Below are positions 28,301 to 35,256 of a DNA stretch of 64,000 nucleotides, piece after piece. The DNA is from Duncaniella freteri. GTDB taxonomy: Bacteria > Bacteroidota > Bacteroidia > Bacteroidales > Muribaculaceae. Each line of letters begins with the position of its first letter. Within the stretch, counting starts at the first letter, position 1. The notes beneath the pieces were generated by a model. It was not told the DNA's origin and ran no database searches. It was given only the letters and a program-made list of their open reading frames with translations. Both the position numbers and the translations under genes were made by a program. The stretch spans positions 806,001-870,000 of the forward strand of contig NZ_SJSA01000002.1 in assembly GCF_004766125.1 (NCBI RefSeq). The letters are read 5' to 3'.

Positions 28301-28393
28301 GTCTGTGATAATTTGGAAATTAATTTGCCTCTTTACAATCAAAAAAAGAATGGAGAGGGAATACTTTACACTGTTTCATTTAATATAAAATAG
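22301..28393 (+). CDS. druE: Druantia DruE, giant DUF1998 superfamily 2 helicase
   Basis: DruE is the conserved component of all Druantia antiphage systems. In this 2030-residue protein Walker A (SGTGSGKT) is at residues 120-127 and the DEAH box (LLDEAHTY) at about 250. A four-Cys zinc cluster follows near 460-480 (CPSCKSKM, CPSCGG). The C-terminal helicase lobe carries STTMEMGVDIGG and QRAGRAGRR near 1070-1110. The DUF1998 part has its Cys cluster (CDCERSCTKC) near 1617. A further 400 residues after it are unrecognised. The complete motif set suggests an active motor. The small acidic gene behind it is 4 nt away. Confidence 0.88.
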   Translation: MDYSNFYISAERMLVDSLVTLWFKGRAKEQNYMRKILTEDEPLLAEPVFQSIFPWEEDRETFGEHSSKLGILTPQFVDALSSENVNEDLRFPRDRHPYKHQTKSWQTMLSGKGKTIVVTSGTGSGKTECFMIPVLQDIAQRNEKGCVQAIFLYPLNALMKSQQKRIHAWCNAIPDKVTYAIYNGDTEKSKRAQSYTERFYPQLITRPQIRQTPPQVLFTNPTMLNYMLVRAEDKEILEKSKGKLKWILLDEAHTYTGSAASELALQLRRVLDAFGVTIDQVNFAVTSATMGDEKDSATEIKLKKFVAQLTGKSLDSIVVIGGKRVIPEMDRAKAQDAINAVNREFSTNITLEAIERLRAKLNSKPVLTTNEIAKLLDTKIAKSRIKSLRLIDVLGNKIPGLNLADGKEAALLPSRAHFFIRSINGVYVCVNPECDRHKDHRLNIGNLTTYQNTNCPSCKSKMLEVTTCPSCGGLIVFGETSNSKGFRMHTNVIDLDKMLFYDESDDISVLEEQSAEITNNDEDTDGFAPFYLAKPEGKCLRHHTMEHLHLFDHKEGKIKIAPEGIDWEIAYKSLRHSDRNQQLCPHCGNAIKDRNYLRASATQMGRILTSLILDNAEVSKGRDAETLYDGRKYITFTDNRQGSARSAMGINQDVERAWIRSSIFHKLADKRLDLVQPAGLSDSESQLYNYLTSQPRESLPQMLLEQLILLETKKTGNSSVPAPPEIGWDELMRNLENDVEFRTLYKHVKETHGNRKYPNQSSYLKALLVDQFGWIPRRANSLENMGFVRLVYPDLRKAKCPTILASKGCTNQDWQDFLKICLDYQIRGGRHYMLSDEFNNYLTQINFTSAIYPSNSELRKNGIPVTKWPKLRHGRSGVSDSQSRLVLLLCAFLGYDNESEFNQEKSANVDSVLKEAWDFLTTNILTPVDSENNGYMLDLLGPKVRLQQIVTGHVCPVDNVIVDVVFKGYSPRMNGYIGKENFERFLVTQTFDYPYFPFRTIEWSDKSVKEWIESNLSKLMKTGLYSDIHERIYLKRPIFLAAEHSAQQSNEDLDRFEKDFNAGHLNILSCSTTMEMGVDIGGISEVVMNNVPPKSSNYLQRAGRAGRRNESKALALTFCAPNPIGSHTWTHPHYPITHLTETPLLKLESRQLIQRHINAFIFGHFVSEQGGFKVTSRVKDFFIKDDGLSLFDAFLIHVDKIVSGQRQDMVESYNRIVRGTAIENLPLEDAAYSTKRDIAATKCGFDTHLGSLDKTLEFLRNSGSSGNAIKAIEIQKDNFLKASLLPYLAETSFLPSAGIPTGLVQCILGLENGSEYPTMHLSQAISSYAPGSKIIKNEWVYEPTGIRLKSKYDNSTSRYILQNCTNCGYTTINYGSAMTGCPKCGKPNSMHGIRDISASTEQRFTEVVEPAAFSVAYGSKPTRKMDNSPMNFIQPVLLEMEPWQKRTSSAKLTVRCSTPKSEILFYNRGRNGYGYAFCPYCGRMQSEKAMDSAESLMAGHKHLSSGSTCPGGESNGSSIRRHVLLVGRYQTDFVEIKFYDKFDNQVDDTETLYSLGVILSRKLTELLGVNEGEIEFGYDNINHSIFIYDTALGGAGYSTLFREYKDIVLDMAYKALKGCDCERSCTKCLIDRRSQWYLNYLNRQKVIDWMETERLARIAPSEITDIVPSASGISSDLATEFSQLCRNQNLRSLRIFIDNDYSLWCPSEYPFNRLVEDLKVHGVSVVFVLNKELKISEIPYEERAMILSAIFKWQFGVYNATLPSNLKPLIEAELNDGSRKLYFGTGIVRTLSDKWGSGVIYQAPSPIEFIYSAILPESIINQLASETDSIMFDTRIKEDCSISEVFKSLMNYKVDKWELIKNRLESKSVSIEYSDRYLYTPLGCMIFAHMLKSLEEFLNIQITQIILNLTKPYGNSGVAAEDVNVCDNFGSSADRNLFLAKVIESLTGITPTITDSGYIQHERSLAIRSLDNELFIRPDAGIANGWKPFGRSNSDLKVKSVCDNLEINLPLYNQKKNGEGILYTVSFNIK

Positions 28394-28397
28394 AGAT

Positions 28398-28631
28398 ATG
28401 GATAAAAAGTCATACAGAAAGGATATTACTGATGAGTTCCAAGCAGATCTTAGCCAGCTTGATAACGCCTATACATCCCCAATTATGACTGGGAATTATG
28501 ATTTAATGTCGTCAGAAGAACTCGATGAAGTAACTTTCCTCGAAGACGAGATTGAATCTTTACAATCAGAGTTCGATGAATTGGAGGATGATGAAGTGGT
28601 AAAGAGTTTCTTTAGAGGATGGGAGCTATAA
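28398..28631 (+). CDS. Small acidic protein encoded directly after druE
   Basis: The 77-residue protein is strongly acidic in its second half (SSEELDEVTFLEDEIESLQSEFDELEDDEV) with a helical pattern. It starts 4 nt after the druE stop, so it is co-transcribed. Nothing like it belongs to the standard two-gene Druantia III description. It might be a chaperone, DNA-mimic regulator or self-immunity factor; none of these can be shown here. Confidence 0.6.
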   Translation: MDKKSYRKDITDEFQADLSQLDNAYTSPIMTGNYDLMSSEELDEVTFLEDEIESLQSEFDELEDDEVVKSFFRGWEL

Positions 28632-28721
28632 CTAAATGAGACATTACCAATACTGCCCTATACCAAAATTGTTTTTCCTTATTGCATTTATTCTTTATTA
28701 CTAAGATCATATAATTGACAA

Positions 28722-29777
28722 ATGAGCGAATTTGACGAATATATAGTCCACGGGGAACCGGGGCAGAAGGAGAAGGCTGATGCGTGGCAAACGGCTATCG
28801 GTCTTCAGGATGTGGATGGGCTGAAAGTTTCAGCTTATCTGCTTGACACTGCGCGTCAGCACATTGAGGGAGACATCTCCATTGATGAGGCTCGTGAACG
28901 CATCAAGGCGTATTATGAGACTAAGTCCGGACATGATGCTGTGGATGAGGAGGGCGACAAGGTTTCTGCCAACATCGCTAAGATTCTGAGTGAACCATCG
29001 TTTGCATTTTCATTAGTAGGGCTTACATCTATACATCGGCGCATATTTGAAGACGTATTCAAATTTGCTGGTCAATTACGAACGGTAGAATTGAGTAAAA
29101 AGGAGTGGGTTCTTGGCGGTAATGCCTCTGTAAGCTACCAACCGGCTGTAGACCTCCGAGAAGCCATAGAATATGACCTCGCTCGCGAAAAGGAATTTGA
29201 TTACTCTTCTCACCCTATTTCAGAAATTATCAATCACCTGTCGCGGTTTATTGCTGACCTGTGGCAAATACATCCTTTCCGAGAGGGCAATACCCGCACT
29301 ACTGCCGTTTTCCTTATAAAATACCTCCGTTCAATGGGCATTCCGGCAACCAACGATATGTTCAAGGAACATTCATGGTATTTCCGCAATGCACTTGTCA
29401 GAGCATCTTATAAAGGGCTGAATATCTCGCCAACGACCGAATTTGTTGAGAGATTCCTTCGTAATGTAATTCTCGGCGAAAAGAATGAGCTTCGCAACCG
29501 CGATATGCTTGTTGGTGCTTCGCTGCCTAAGACGATGCCCCAAAGTATCACAACATCTGCTTCAAAGTCTCAAATTGATACTTTGAACTGCACTTTGGAA
29601 GAGTTAGCCGTACTAAAGGTTATCGAGGATAATCCCAAAATCACCCAGACTGATATTGCCAAATCCATAAAGAAATCCGCATCCACAGTTAAGCGAATAA
29701 CCTCAAGCCTCGTTGAGAAAGGCATACTCATCCGCCGAAACGGACGACGCAACGGATGGTGGGAAATCCTTACATAA
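28722..29777 (+). CDS. Fic protein with N-terminal VbhA-like antitoxin domain and C-terminal wHTH
   Basis: Fic enzymes transfer AMP from ATP to proteins. Here the motif HPFREGNTR sits at residues 184-192 with catalytic His184. The first 65 residues (ARQHIEGDISIDEARERIKAYY) resemble the VbhA antitoxin domain fused in front, although the usual Ser/Thr of its inhibitory motif is Arg and only the EG is kept. The C-terminal 70 residues form a winged helix (ITQTDIAKSIKKSASTVKRI) for autoregulation or target binding. The next Fic gene starts 17 nt after its stop. Confidence 0.88.
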   Translation: MSEFDEYIVHGEPGQKEKADAWQTAIGLQDVDGLKVSAYLLDTARQHIEGDISIDEARERIKAYYETKSGHDAVDEEGDKVSANIAKILSEPSFAFSLVGLTSIHRRIFEDVFKFAGQLRTVELSKKEWVLGGNASVSYQPAVDLREAIEYDLAREKEFDYSSHPISEIINHLSRFIADLWQIHPFREGNTRTTAVFLIKYLRSMGIPATNDMFKEHSWYFRNALVRASYKGLNISPTTEFVERFLRNVILGEKNELRNRDMLVGASLPKTMPQSITTSASKSQIDTLNCTLEELAVLKVIEDNPKITQTDIAKSIKKSASTVKRITSSLVEKGILIRRNGRRNGWWEILT

Positions 29778-29794
29778 AAAGTACCTTTTTAGTT

Positions 29795-30838
29795 ATGGAT
29801 AAAGTTCTTGACATACAGATAGAGGAGGCTCTGAAGGCTTATCGGACTTCAGGAGTCGAGGAGCAGGTGGACTATCAGAAGTTCTACCTCTATTCCATTG
29901 TGACCCACTCCACGGCGATTGAGGGTTCTACTGTCACTGAAATTGAGAATCAACTTCTTTTCGATGAGGGTATTGCCGCAAAGGGTCGTTCTCTGACTGA
30001 GCAGATGATGAATGTCGACCTGAAAGACGCTTATCTTTATGCTTTCAAGTTAGCGACTGATAATCCTACATATACGCCTCAATTATTGCAACAACTGTCA
30101 GCCCTCGTTATGCGCCGTACCGGAAGCGAATACTCTACTATTGCCGGACATTTCGATTCATCGAAGGGAGAGTTTCGCCTATGTAATGTCAGTGCCGGTA
30201 TTGGCGGCAGGAGTTATCTTGCATATAATAAGGTTCCACGTGTCGTGGACGATTTCTGTAGTTGGCTAAATGAAGAAATTGCCACTGCGGATAGGGAAAA
30301 CATCGCGGCATGTTATCGTCTGAGTTTTGAAGCACACTTCCTGCTGGTAACCATTCATCCGTGGGTTGACGGTAATGGTAGAACGACCCGATTGGTCATG
30401 AATATGATTCAGCGTCAGTTAGGACTAATTCCTTCCATCGTCAGAAAGGAAGACAAAGGAGAATATATCCAGTCATTAGTTGACAGCCGTGAGAATGACG
30501 ATTCGACAATCGCACAGGACGTTATGCTCCGTCACCATATCGCGAATCTCAACCGCCGAGTTTTGCAGTTTCAAGAAAATGACACTGTAAATACGCAAAG
30601 TGACACTGTAAATGATACCGCAAACTCAAATAATGACATTGTAACAGGACTAAAGAAAACCCTGCAAAAAGTATATACTGCCATTCTAAACAATCCGGAG
30701 ATTACACATTCTGAAATAATGGAGACTCTTCATATTTCAGAATCCACAGCTAAACGAGCTACCAGAGACCTTAAAAAACTTGGATACATTGCGAGAGAGG
30801 GTTCGGACAAAACCGGCAAGTGGATAATCCTGAAATAA
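29795..30838 (+). CDS. Second Fic protein, N-terminal self-inhibited type, with wHTH
   Basis: The Fic motif HPWVDGNGRTTR (residues 188-199) is complete. The inhibitory helix has the full Ser-x-x-x-Glu-Gly motif at residues 39-44 (STAIEG), so it is regulated within the same chain. A C-terminal winged helix (ITHSEIMETLHISESTAKRATRDL) resembles that of the first Fic gene. I chose the ATG at 29795; the frame reaches back to 29756, but that part overlaps the first gene. It is probably an AMP transferase acting on a DNA-linked or translation target. Confidence 0.88.
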   Translation: MDKVLDIQIEEALKAYRTSGVEEQVDYQKFYLYSIVTHSTAIEGSTVTEIENQLLFDEGIAAKGRSLTEQMMNVDLKDAYLYAFKLATDNPTYTPQLLQQLSALVMRRTGSEYSTIAGHFDSSKGEFRLCNVSAGIGGRSYLAYNKVPRVVDDFCSWLNEEIATADRENIAACYRLSFEAHFLLVTIHPWVDGNGRTTRLVMNMIQRQLGLIPSIVRKEDKGEYIQSLVDSRENDDSTIAQDVMLRHHIANLNRRVLQFQENDTVNTQSDTVNDTANSNNDIVTGLKKTLQKVYTAILNNPEITHSEIMETLHISESTAKRATRDLKKLGYIAREGSDKTGKWIILK

Positions 30839-30958
30839 CACCTGCCAAGTAACATTATCGGCATAGTAACACGGTATAATGGTCATTGGTCAGAGAGATA
30901 AGTGACTAAGATAAGTTCATTATTCATCGCTCAACATATCATATAATAAATATTTTTG

Positions 30959-30983
30959 CTATCTTTGCGGTATCATAAGATAG
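30959..30983 (+). promoter_or_regulatory. Promoter -7 element and operator of the first hipBA pair
   Basis: TATCTTTG at 30960-30967 is the -7 element. It lies inside a perfect inverted repeat, CTATCTT (30959-30965) and AAGATAG (30977-30983), 8 bp before the hipB start. HipB binding here would block transcription, giving autoregulation. Confidence 0.6.
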
Positions 30984-30990
30984 ATTAAGT

Positions 30991-31311
30991 ATGGCTAAGA
31001 ACACTATGGGGACTAAGTTGCCCCGGAAACTGGAGCATAAAATGGCTATTATGGGTGAGCAGATTAAGCTTGCCCGGCTACGTCGTAACCTCTCGATTGC
31101 GCAGGTGGCTGAACGTGCTACCTGTTCGCCTCTCACTGTGAACCGCATCGAGAAAGGTTCTCCGACCGTCTCAATCGGCATCTATGCCCGTGTTCTTTAT
31201 GCTTTGCAACTTGATGACGATCTTCTTTTGATTGCCAAAGAAGATTCATTGGGTAGAAATCTCCAAGACCTATCGCTGAAGCACCGCCAGCGCGCATCAA
31301 AAAAGGAATAA
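30991..31311 (+). CDS. hipB: HipB-like XRE antitoxin, first pair
   Basis: This 106-residue protein carries an XRE helix-turn-helix (LARLRRNLSIAQVAERATCSPLTVNRIEKG, about residues 30-60). It is encoded 4 nt before hipA and, as the antitoxin, should bind both HipA and the palindrome at its own promoter. The C-terminus is basic. The pairing with a HipA kinase is the main evidence. Confidence 0.85.
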   Translation: MAKNTMGTKLPRKLEHKMAIMGEQIKLARLRRNLSIAQVAERATCSPLTVNRIEKGSPTVSIGIYARVLYALQLDDDLLLIAKEDSLGRNLQDLSLKHRQRASKKE

Positions 31312-31314
31312 GCC

Positions 31315-32568
31315 ATGAAGAAACTATTCGTTTATGCCGACTTTGATTGGTTGGAGACGCCCCAACTGATAGGCGAACTTTCTTATGACTCGGTGCGCGG
31401 GAGCGAGACATACGGTTTTTCGTATGATAAAGAGTGGCTTGCCAAATATGGCGATGTTTTTCTCAGTGAGGATTTGCAGAATTATACCGGCATCCAATAC
31501 ACCCGACCGGAGCGCGATATTTTCGCTTGTTTCTCGGATGCTCTACCCGACCGCTGGGGACGCACATTGCTGAACCGCCGGGAGCAGATTGCAGCCGCCG
31601 ATGAAAAGAGAGCCGTGCGCAGATTGACTTCTTTTGATTATCTGATGGGTATTGACGATGCTTCACGCATGGGCGGTTTCCGATTTGCCGAAATGCCCGG
31701 TGGAAGGTTCATCAACTGTGAGGAAAGTCTTCGAGTACCACCATTGGCGAATGTCAGAGAACTGATGCGGGCGGCGCATGAGATTGAAATTAGCGAGGAG
31801 AAACATCTGTTGCCGTCAAAGAAATGGTTGGCGCAGTTGTTACACCCCGGAACGTCCCTCGGAGGTGCCAGACCGAAGGCATCTGTCATTGATGAGGACG
31901 GCAGTCTGACTGTTGCCAAATTTCCGTCGCGCAAGGATGATTATGATGTCGCCCAATGGGAGCATATCTGTCATATAATGGGGCGCAAAGCCGGATTGAA
32001 TGTTGCAGAGACACGGACAATAGACGACGAAGATTACCACATCCTTCTCTCAAAACGCTTCGACAGGAATAGCGCCGGCAGACGAATACATTTCGCTTCC
32101 GCATTGACATTGCTTGGATTGACCGACGGCGACAACGCATCAACCGGCTACGGCTACACCGACATAGTGGATTTCATAGTTCAACACGGTAGCAATGTCG
32201 AGCAAAACTTAGAGGAACTATATCGCCGTGTGGCATTCTACATAATTGTCGGCAACTCTGACGACCATTTCCGCAACCACGGATTTCTCTTGACACGCAA
32301 AGGCTGGGAACTTTCCCCGGCATACGACATCAACCCGACACTCGCCGATAATCAAAGCCTGCTGATAAACCGATCCACAAGCGAATCCGACCTCAATATT
32401 CTACTGACATCCGCTGGAGAATATATGCTTTCAGCTGACAAAGCCAAGTGTATTATCAACAAAGTAAAATCTGCCATGAAATCGTGGCGCACAGAAGCCC
32501 GCAGACTCGGACTTCCCCAACGCGACATCGACATGTTCGCACCTCGATTCGATAAATGGATTGAATAG
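31315..32568 (+). CDS. hipA: HipA-type serine/threonine kinase toxin, first pair
   Basis: HipA kinases phosphorylate targets such as glutamyl-tRNA synthetase and so slow growth. The N-terminal couple_hipA part ends with FACFSDALPDRWGRTLL. The P-loop-like SLGGARPKA, catalytic NSDDHFRNHGF and LSPAYDINP motifs are all present in this 417-residue protein, so it should be active. The host target is not known. Confidence 0.9.
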   Translation: MKKLFVYADFDWLETPQLIGELSYDSVRGSETYGFSYDKEWLAKYGDVFLSEDLQNYTGIQYTRPERDIFACFSDALPDRWGRTLLNRREQIAAADEKRAVRRLTSFDYLMGIDDASRMGGFRFAEMPGGRFINCEESLRVPPLANVRELMRAAHEIEISEEKHLLPSKKWLAQLLHPGTSLGGARPKASVIDEDGSLTVAKFPSRKDDYDVAQWEHICHIMGRKAGLNVAETRTIDDEDYHILLSKRFDRNSAGRRIHFASALTLLGLTDGDNASTGYGYTDIVDFIVQHGSNVEQNLEELYRRVAFYIIVGNSDDHFRNHGFLLTRKGWELSPAYDINPTLADNQSLLINRSTSESDLNILLTSAGEYMLSADKAKCIINKVKSAMKSWRTEARRLGLPQRDIDMFAPRFDKWIE

Positions 32569-32683
32569 CCTGTAATGATATACATCGGTTCAAATCATAT
32601 CGCCAGTGCATTAGGATGAACTTTACATATACCAATTTTACCACTCTCCATCAATTCCGAAATCCGCAATAAAGCACAATAAA

Positions 32684-32757
32684 TTTGGTCGTATGGGATT
32701 TTATGTCTAACTTTGTAAATATCATTCTGCGGAGTGTTATACTAATATATTAGACAT
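32684..32757 (+). promoter_or_regulatory. Promoter and wide operator of the second hipBA pair
   Basis: A -33 TTTG (32684-32687) and a -7 TAACTTTG (32708-32715) with a 20-bp spacer make a consensus promoter. Perfect arms ATGTCTAA (32703-32710) and TTAGACAT (32750-32757) flank the start of transcription, 47 bp apart, suggesting binding of two dimers with a loop. The preceding 115 bp hold nothing else I can see. Confidence 0.65.
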
Positions 32758-32767
32758 AAATATCATC

Positions 32768-33088
32768 ATGGTGACATTTACGAACAAATCATTGGCTACA
32801 CCTGATGTAATCAGGAATCTCGGCATGAGGTTTCGTGATTACAGGTTGCGGTTGCGCATGACCCGTAAGGAGGTTTCCGAAGCGGCATCTATCGGCATGA
32901 CCACACTTTATAGATTTGAGTCCGGCAATATGACTGACATTTCGTTCAGTACTCTTCTGAGACTATTAAAGACAATTGGGCTTGGAGAGAACTGGGATGC
33001 ACTGCTGCCCGAATTGCCTGAATCACCTTATATGTATAACGACAATGAGAAAAAGGCACAACGTGTTCGCCATTCCGCGAAAAAATAA
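32768..33088 (+). CDS. hipB: HipB-like XRE antitoxin, second pair
   Basis: The 106-residue protein has an XRE helix-turn-helix in the first half (YRLRLRMTRKEVSEAASIGMTTLYRFESGN) and a Pro-rich linker before a basic tail. It lies 8 nt before the second HipA gene. It is clearly diverged from the first HipB, and the operators differ, so the two pairs are likely independent. Confidence 0.8.
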   Translation: MVTFTNKSLATPDVIRNLGMRFRDYRLRLRMTRKEVSEAASIGMTTLYRFESGNMTDISFSTLLRLLKTIGLGENWDALLPELPESPYMYNDNEKKAQRVRHSAKK

Positions 33089-33096
33089 TTACGGGC

Positions 33097-34593
33097 ATGA
33101 AATACTTGAAAGTGAATCTATGGGGGCAGGAAATCGGACGGCTCGTGTGGGACTCAGCCACGAGACGTACATATTTTACATATAACCCAGAGCTGAAAGA
33201 CAGGATTCCTGACATTGCTCCGCTAATTTCTCCTGCGGAGAACCGGAACTTTCTTTTGCCTATATATGGGGATGATCGGCCTATCTACCAGGGGCTTCCT
33301 CCGTTTATAGCTGATTCGTTGCCGGATTCCTGGGGTAACACTCTATTTGACAAATGGGTAAAGGACAATAAAATACCACGCAATAAAGTTACGCCACTGT
33401 ATAAACTGATGTTCATTGGCACACGAGGTATGGGAGCTTTGGAATATGAGCCTTACGCTGCAGACCTTACCCATACTCGCACAATCGACATCAAATCGCT
33501 ATACGATATTTCTCTCAAAATTCTTGAAGACCGAGACAACATCGTACTGAATGCCAACGAGGAACTGACGTTGCAGGCATTGCTTGCCGTGGGTACGTCA
33601 GCCGGAGGTCGCCAGATGAAGGCGATTATCGCCATTGACAACCCGACCGGAGAAATCCGGTCGGGTCAGACAGATGGACTTGACGGTTATGAATATTATA
33701 TCTTGAAGTTTGGTGACAAATCCATGCCTATTGCCGAAATTGAAACTGCATATTACAACATGGCAGTTGCAGCCGGAATCGAAATGGAGGAATGTCGGTT
33801 ATTGCCCATAGACGGCATCAACCATTTTCTCACCAAACGTTTCGATAGGAAAAACGGCCAAAAGGTTCATGTTCAGACTTTGGCTGCCATAAACCCCGAG
33901 GCACGAAGCTATGAAGACCTCGTTGCGACCTGTCGCGAACTGTCAATCCCCGAGTCTGAGATTGAGCAGCTCTTCGCACGGATGGTTTTTAATGTCATGG
34001 CCAACAATACTGATGACCATAACAAAAACTTCTCATTCCTACTTGAAGAGGATGGGAAATGGCGGATGTCACCGTCATACGATACGACATTTATATTCAA
34101 CACAAAAGGCACAGGCCCCAATATCGAGCGTAGATTGAGTATTGGAGGAGAAATAAGTGAGATTTCCAAGACAGACCTACTCGATTTTGCAAAACAGCAT
34201 GATATAAAGAATGCCAACGCAATCATAAACCGTGTAGCAGAGGCAATCTCAAAATTCGGCGAATACGCCGAGCGGTGCCATATCACTCAACCATGGCGTG
34301 GTATAATCCAAAAGACACTGGACGACAATCTTATCGCTTTCGGTTATATCTCCAAAGACGATGGTATCGAAAAATCCTTGTGCGATATGCACGGAAGAAC
34401 TATCACTGATTTTTCGGTATCAGTCAATTCCAAAGGGCATTATGAAGTAGTTGTGATAATTGACGGACAGCGTCATCGAAGATTCGTCAGACCCAATATG
34501 AACCTCTATACCGACCTGACAAAACAGGACATTTATAATCTTCCAGGCGATGAGAAAATCCGATTGGCTGAAATCCTGTTCCCTCCGAAATAG
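33097..34593 (+). CDS. hipA: HipA-family kinase toxin, second pair, with extra C-terminal domain
   Basis: This 498-residue protein keeps the HipA motifs: a GTSAGGRQMKA loop, NNTDDHNKNFSF and SPSYDTTF. It differs from the first HipA in an extra 100 residues at the C-terminus (DGQRHRRFVRPNMNLYTDLTKQD...), which may hold target specificity or bind the antitoxin. The kinase residues look intact. Confidence 0.85.
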   Translation: MKYLKVNLWGQEIGRLVWDSATRRTYFTYNPELKDRIPDIAPLISPAENRNFLLPIYGDDRPIYQGLPPFIADSLPDSWGNTLFDKWVKDNKIPRNKVTPLYKLMFIGTRGMGALEYEPYAADLTHTRTIDIKSLYDISLKILEDRDNIVLNANEELTLQALLAVGTSAGGRQMKAIIAIDNPTGEIRSGQTDGLDGYEYYILKFGDKSMPIAEIETAYYNMAVAAGIEMEECRLLPIDGINHFLTKRFDRKNGQKVHVQTLAAINPEARSYEDLVATCRELSIPESEIEQLFARMVFNVMANNTDDHNKNFSFLLEEDGKWRMSPSYDTTFIFNTKGTGPNIERRLSIGGEISEISKTDLLDFAKQHDIKNANAIINRVAEAISKFGEYAERCHITQPWRGIIQKTLDDNLIAFGYISKDDGIEKSLCDMHGRTITDFSVSVNSKGHYEVVVIIDGQRHRRFVRPNMNLYTDLTKQDIYNLPGDEKIRLAEILFPPK

Positions 34594-34801
34594 AGCCTAT
34601 AGGCTCAAATCCGGCTAAAACATTGGAGAAATCGGCTCAATCTGAAACCATTTTTCATGGATATAGCTTAAAATTTGAGCCGATAAACAGGATAAAACTC
34701 CTCTATGGATAAGACTGCGGCAGACACATATCGACAGAGTAAAAATCAGTGGATTTGTACGCGCATCTGTATGTCGCGAAAAGTTAAAGTTCATATATTC
34801 C

Positions 34802-34832
34802 TTTGATAATCGGATTATTATAGCTATCTTTG
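34802..34832 (+). promoter_or_regulatory. Strong consensus promoter in the leader
   Basis: A -33 TTTG at 34802-34805, a 19-bp spacer and a -7 TATCTTTG at 34825-34832 match the Bacteroidetes consensus well. Transcription would start near 34840. Confidence 0.7.
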
Positions 34833-35000
34833 CATTGAGTCACTGTTGTCAGCTTGGCAAATGCGGCTTGTAAGAAATTAAGAAACAGACGGTTAACCAC
34901 TTGCAAACGTAGAAAATTCACGTCACTTGTACGGATTAGATTTGCATCTATCTACATATCAACAATTTAACCACTTCTGCATCGGAAAATGACAGAATAG

Positions 35001-35030
35001 TCACAAACCATCACAAATCATCACAAACCA
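35001..35030 (+). repeat. Three tandem 10-bp repeats TCACAAAYCA
   Basis: TCACAAACCA, TCACAAATCA and TCACAAACCA follow one another without gaps. One repeat per helical turn is typical of a cooperatively bound protein site such as integrase or Xis arms. Confidence 0.6.
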
Positions 35031-35036
35031 TTAGTA

Positions 35037-35066
35037 AAGCGTCTCTTACGAGGCGCTTTTCTTTTG
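35037..35066 (+). terminator. Intrinsic terminator in the leader
   Basis: AAGCGTCTC and GAGGCGCTT form a 9-bp stem with a single T-G wobble and a 4-nt loop, followed by TTCTTTT. Confidence 0.7.
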
Positions 35067-35176
35067 CCCGTACTGCTCGTTTCTAACGGTTTCTGACTGC
35101 TTTTTGGCTTGTATTTGTATCCTGATTGTATCTCGCCGTGCTATCGGGATTTTTCGTCAGAGAGGTCGCGGACGAT

Positions 35177-35216
35177 TTGCACACGGTTGCACGCCGTTGC
35201 ACGCGCTTGCACACTT
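35177..35216 (+). repeat. Four phased TTGCAC repeats with 10-bp period
   Basis: TTGCAC begins at 35177, 35187, 35197 and 35207, so all copies face the same side of the helix. They lie 40-80 bp before the gene for a protein with four tandem winged helices, the likely binder. Confidence 0.7.
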
Positions 35217-35256
35217 TTGGCGAAATAACTGGCTGAATAAACTAAAAAATGAAGCA

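Larger units (their letters stand above)
34839..35066 (+). ncRNA. Candidate small RNA or attenuated leader
   Basis: A consensus promoter and an intrinsic terminator bracket about 228 nt without a convincing ORF. The transcript may be a small RNA, or a leader whose terminator controls read-through into the xis and int genes. Evidence is structural only. Confidence 0.35.
34594..35256 (+). promoter_or_regulatory. Leader/intergenic region before the excisionase-like gene
   Basis: This 660-bp gap has no gene. It contains ATCGGCTCAA (34631-34640) with its exact inverse TTGAGCCGAT (34675-34684), then a consensus promoter, a direct repeat TTAACCACTT (34893 and 34977, exactly 84 bp or eight helical turns apart), three tandem 10-bp repeats, an intrinsic terminator and four more 10-bp repeats. 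Its position before xis and int genes suggests a recombination site (attP arms) combined with transcription control. Confidence 0.5.

Noticed and set aside
34594..34700. tRNA or tRNA 3' end as attachment site near GGCTCAAATCC
   Set aside because: No acceptor stem, anticodon arm or CCA could be folded around the T-loop-like bases.
35001..35216. CRISPR-like array
   Set aside because: Repeats are 10 bp with no spacers, and there are no cas genes in the window.
35104..35256. Upstream in-frame extension of the winged-helix gene
   Set aside because: It would translate the four TTGCAC repeats; the composition is unlike the protein, and a good ATG exists at 35257.
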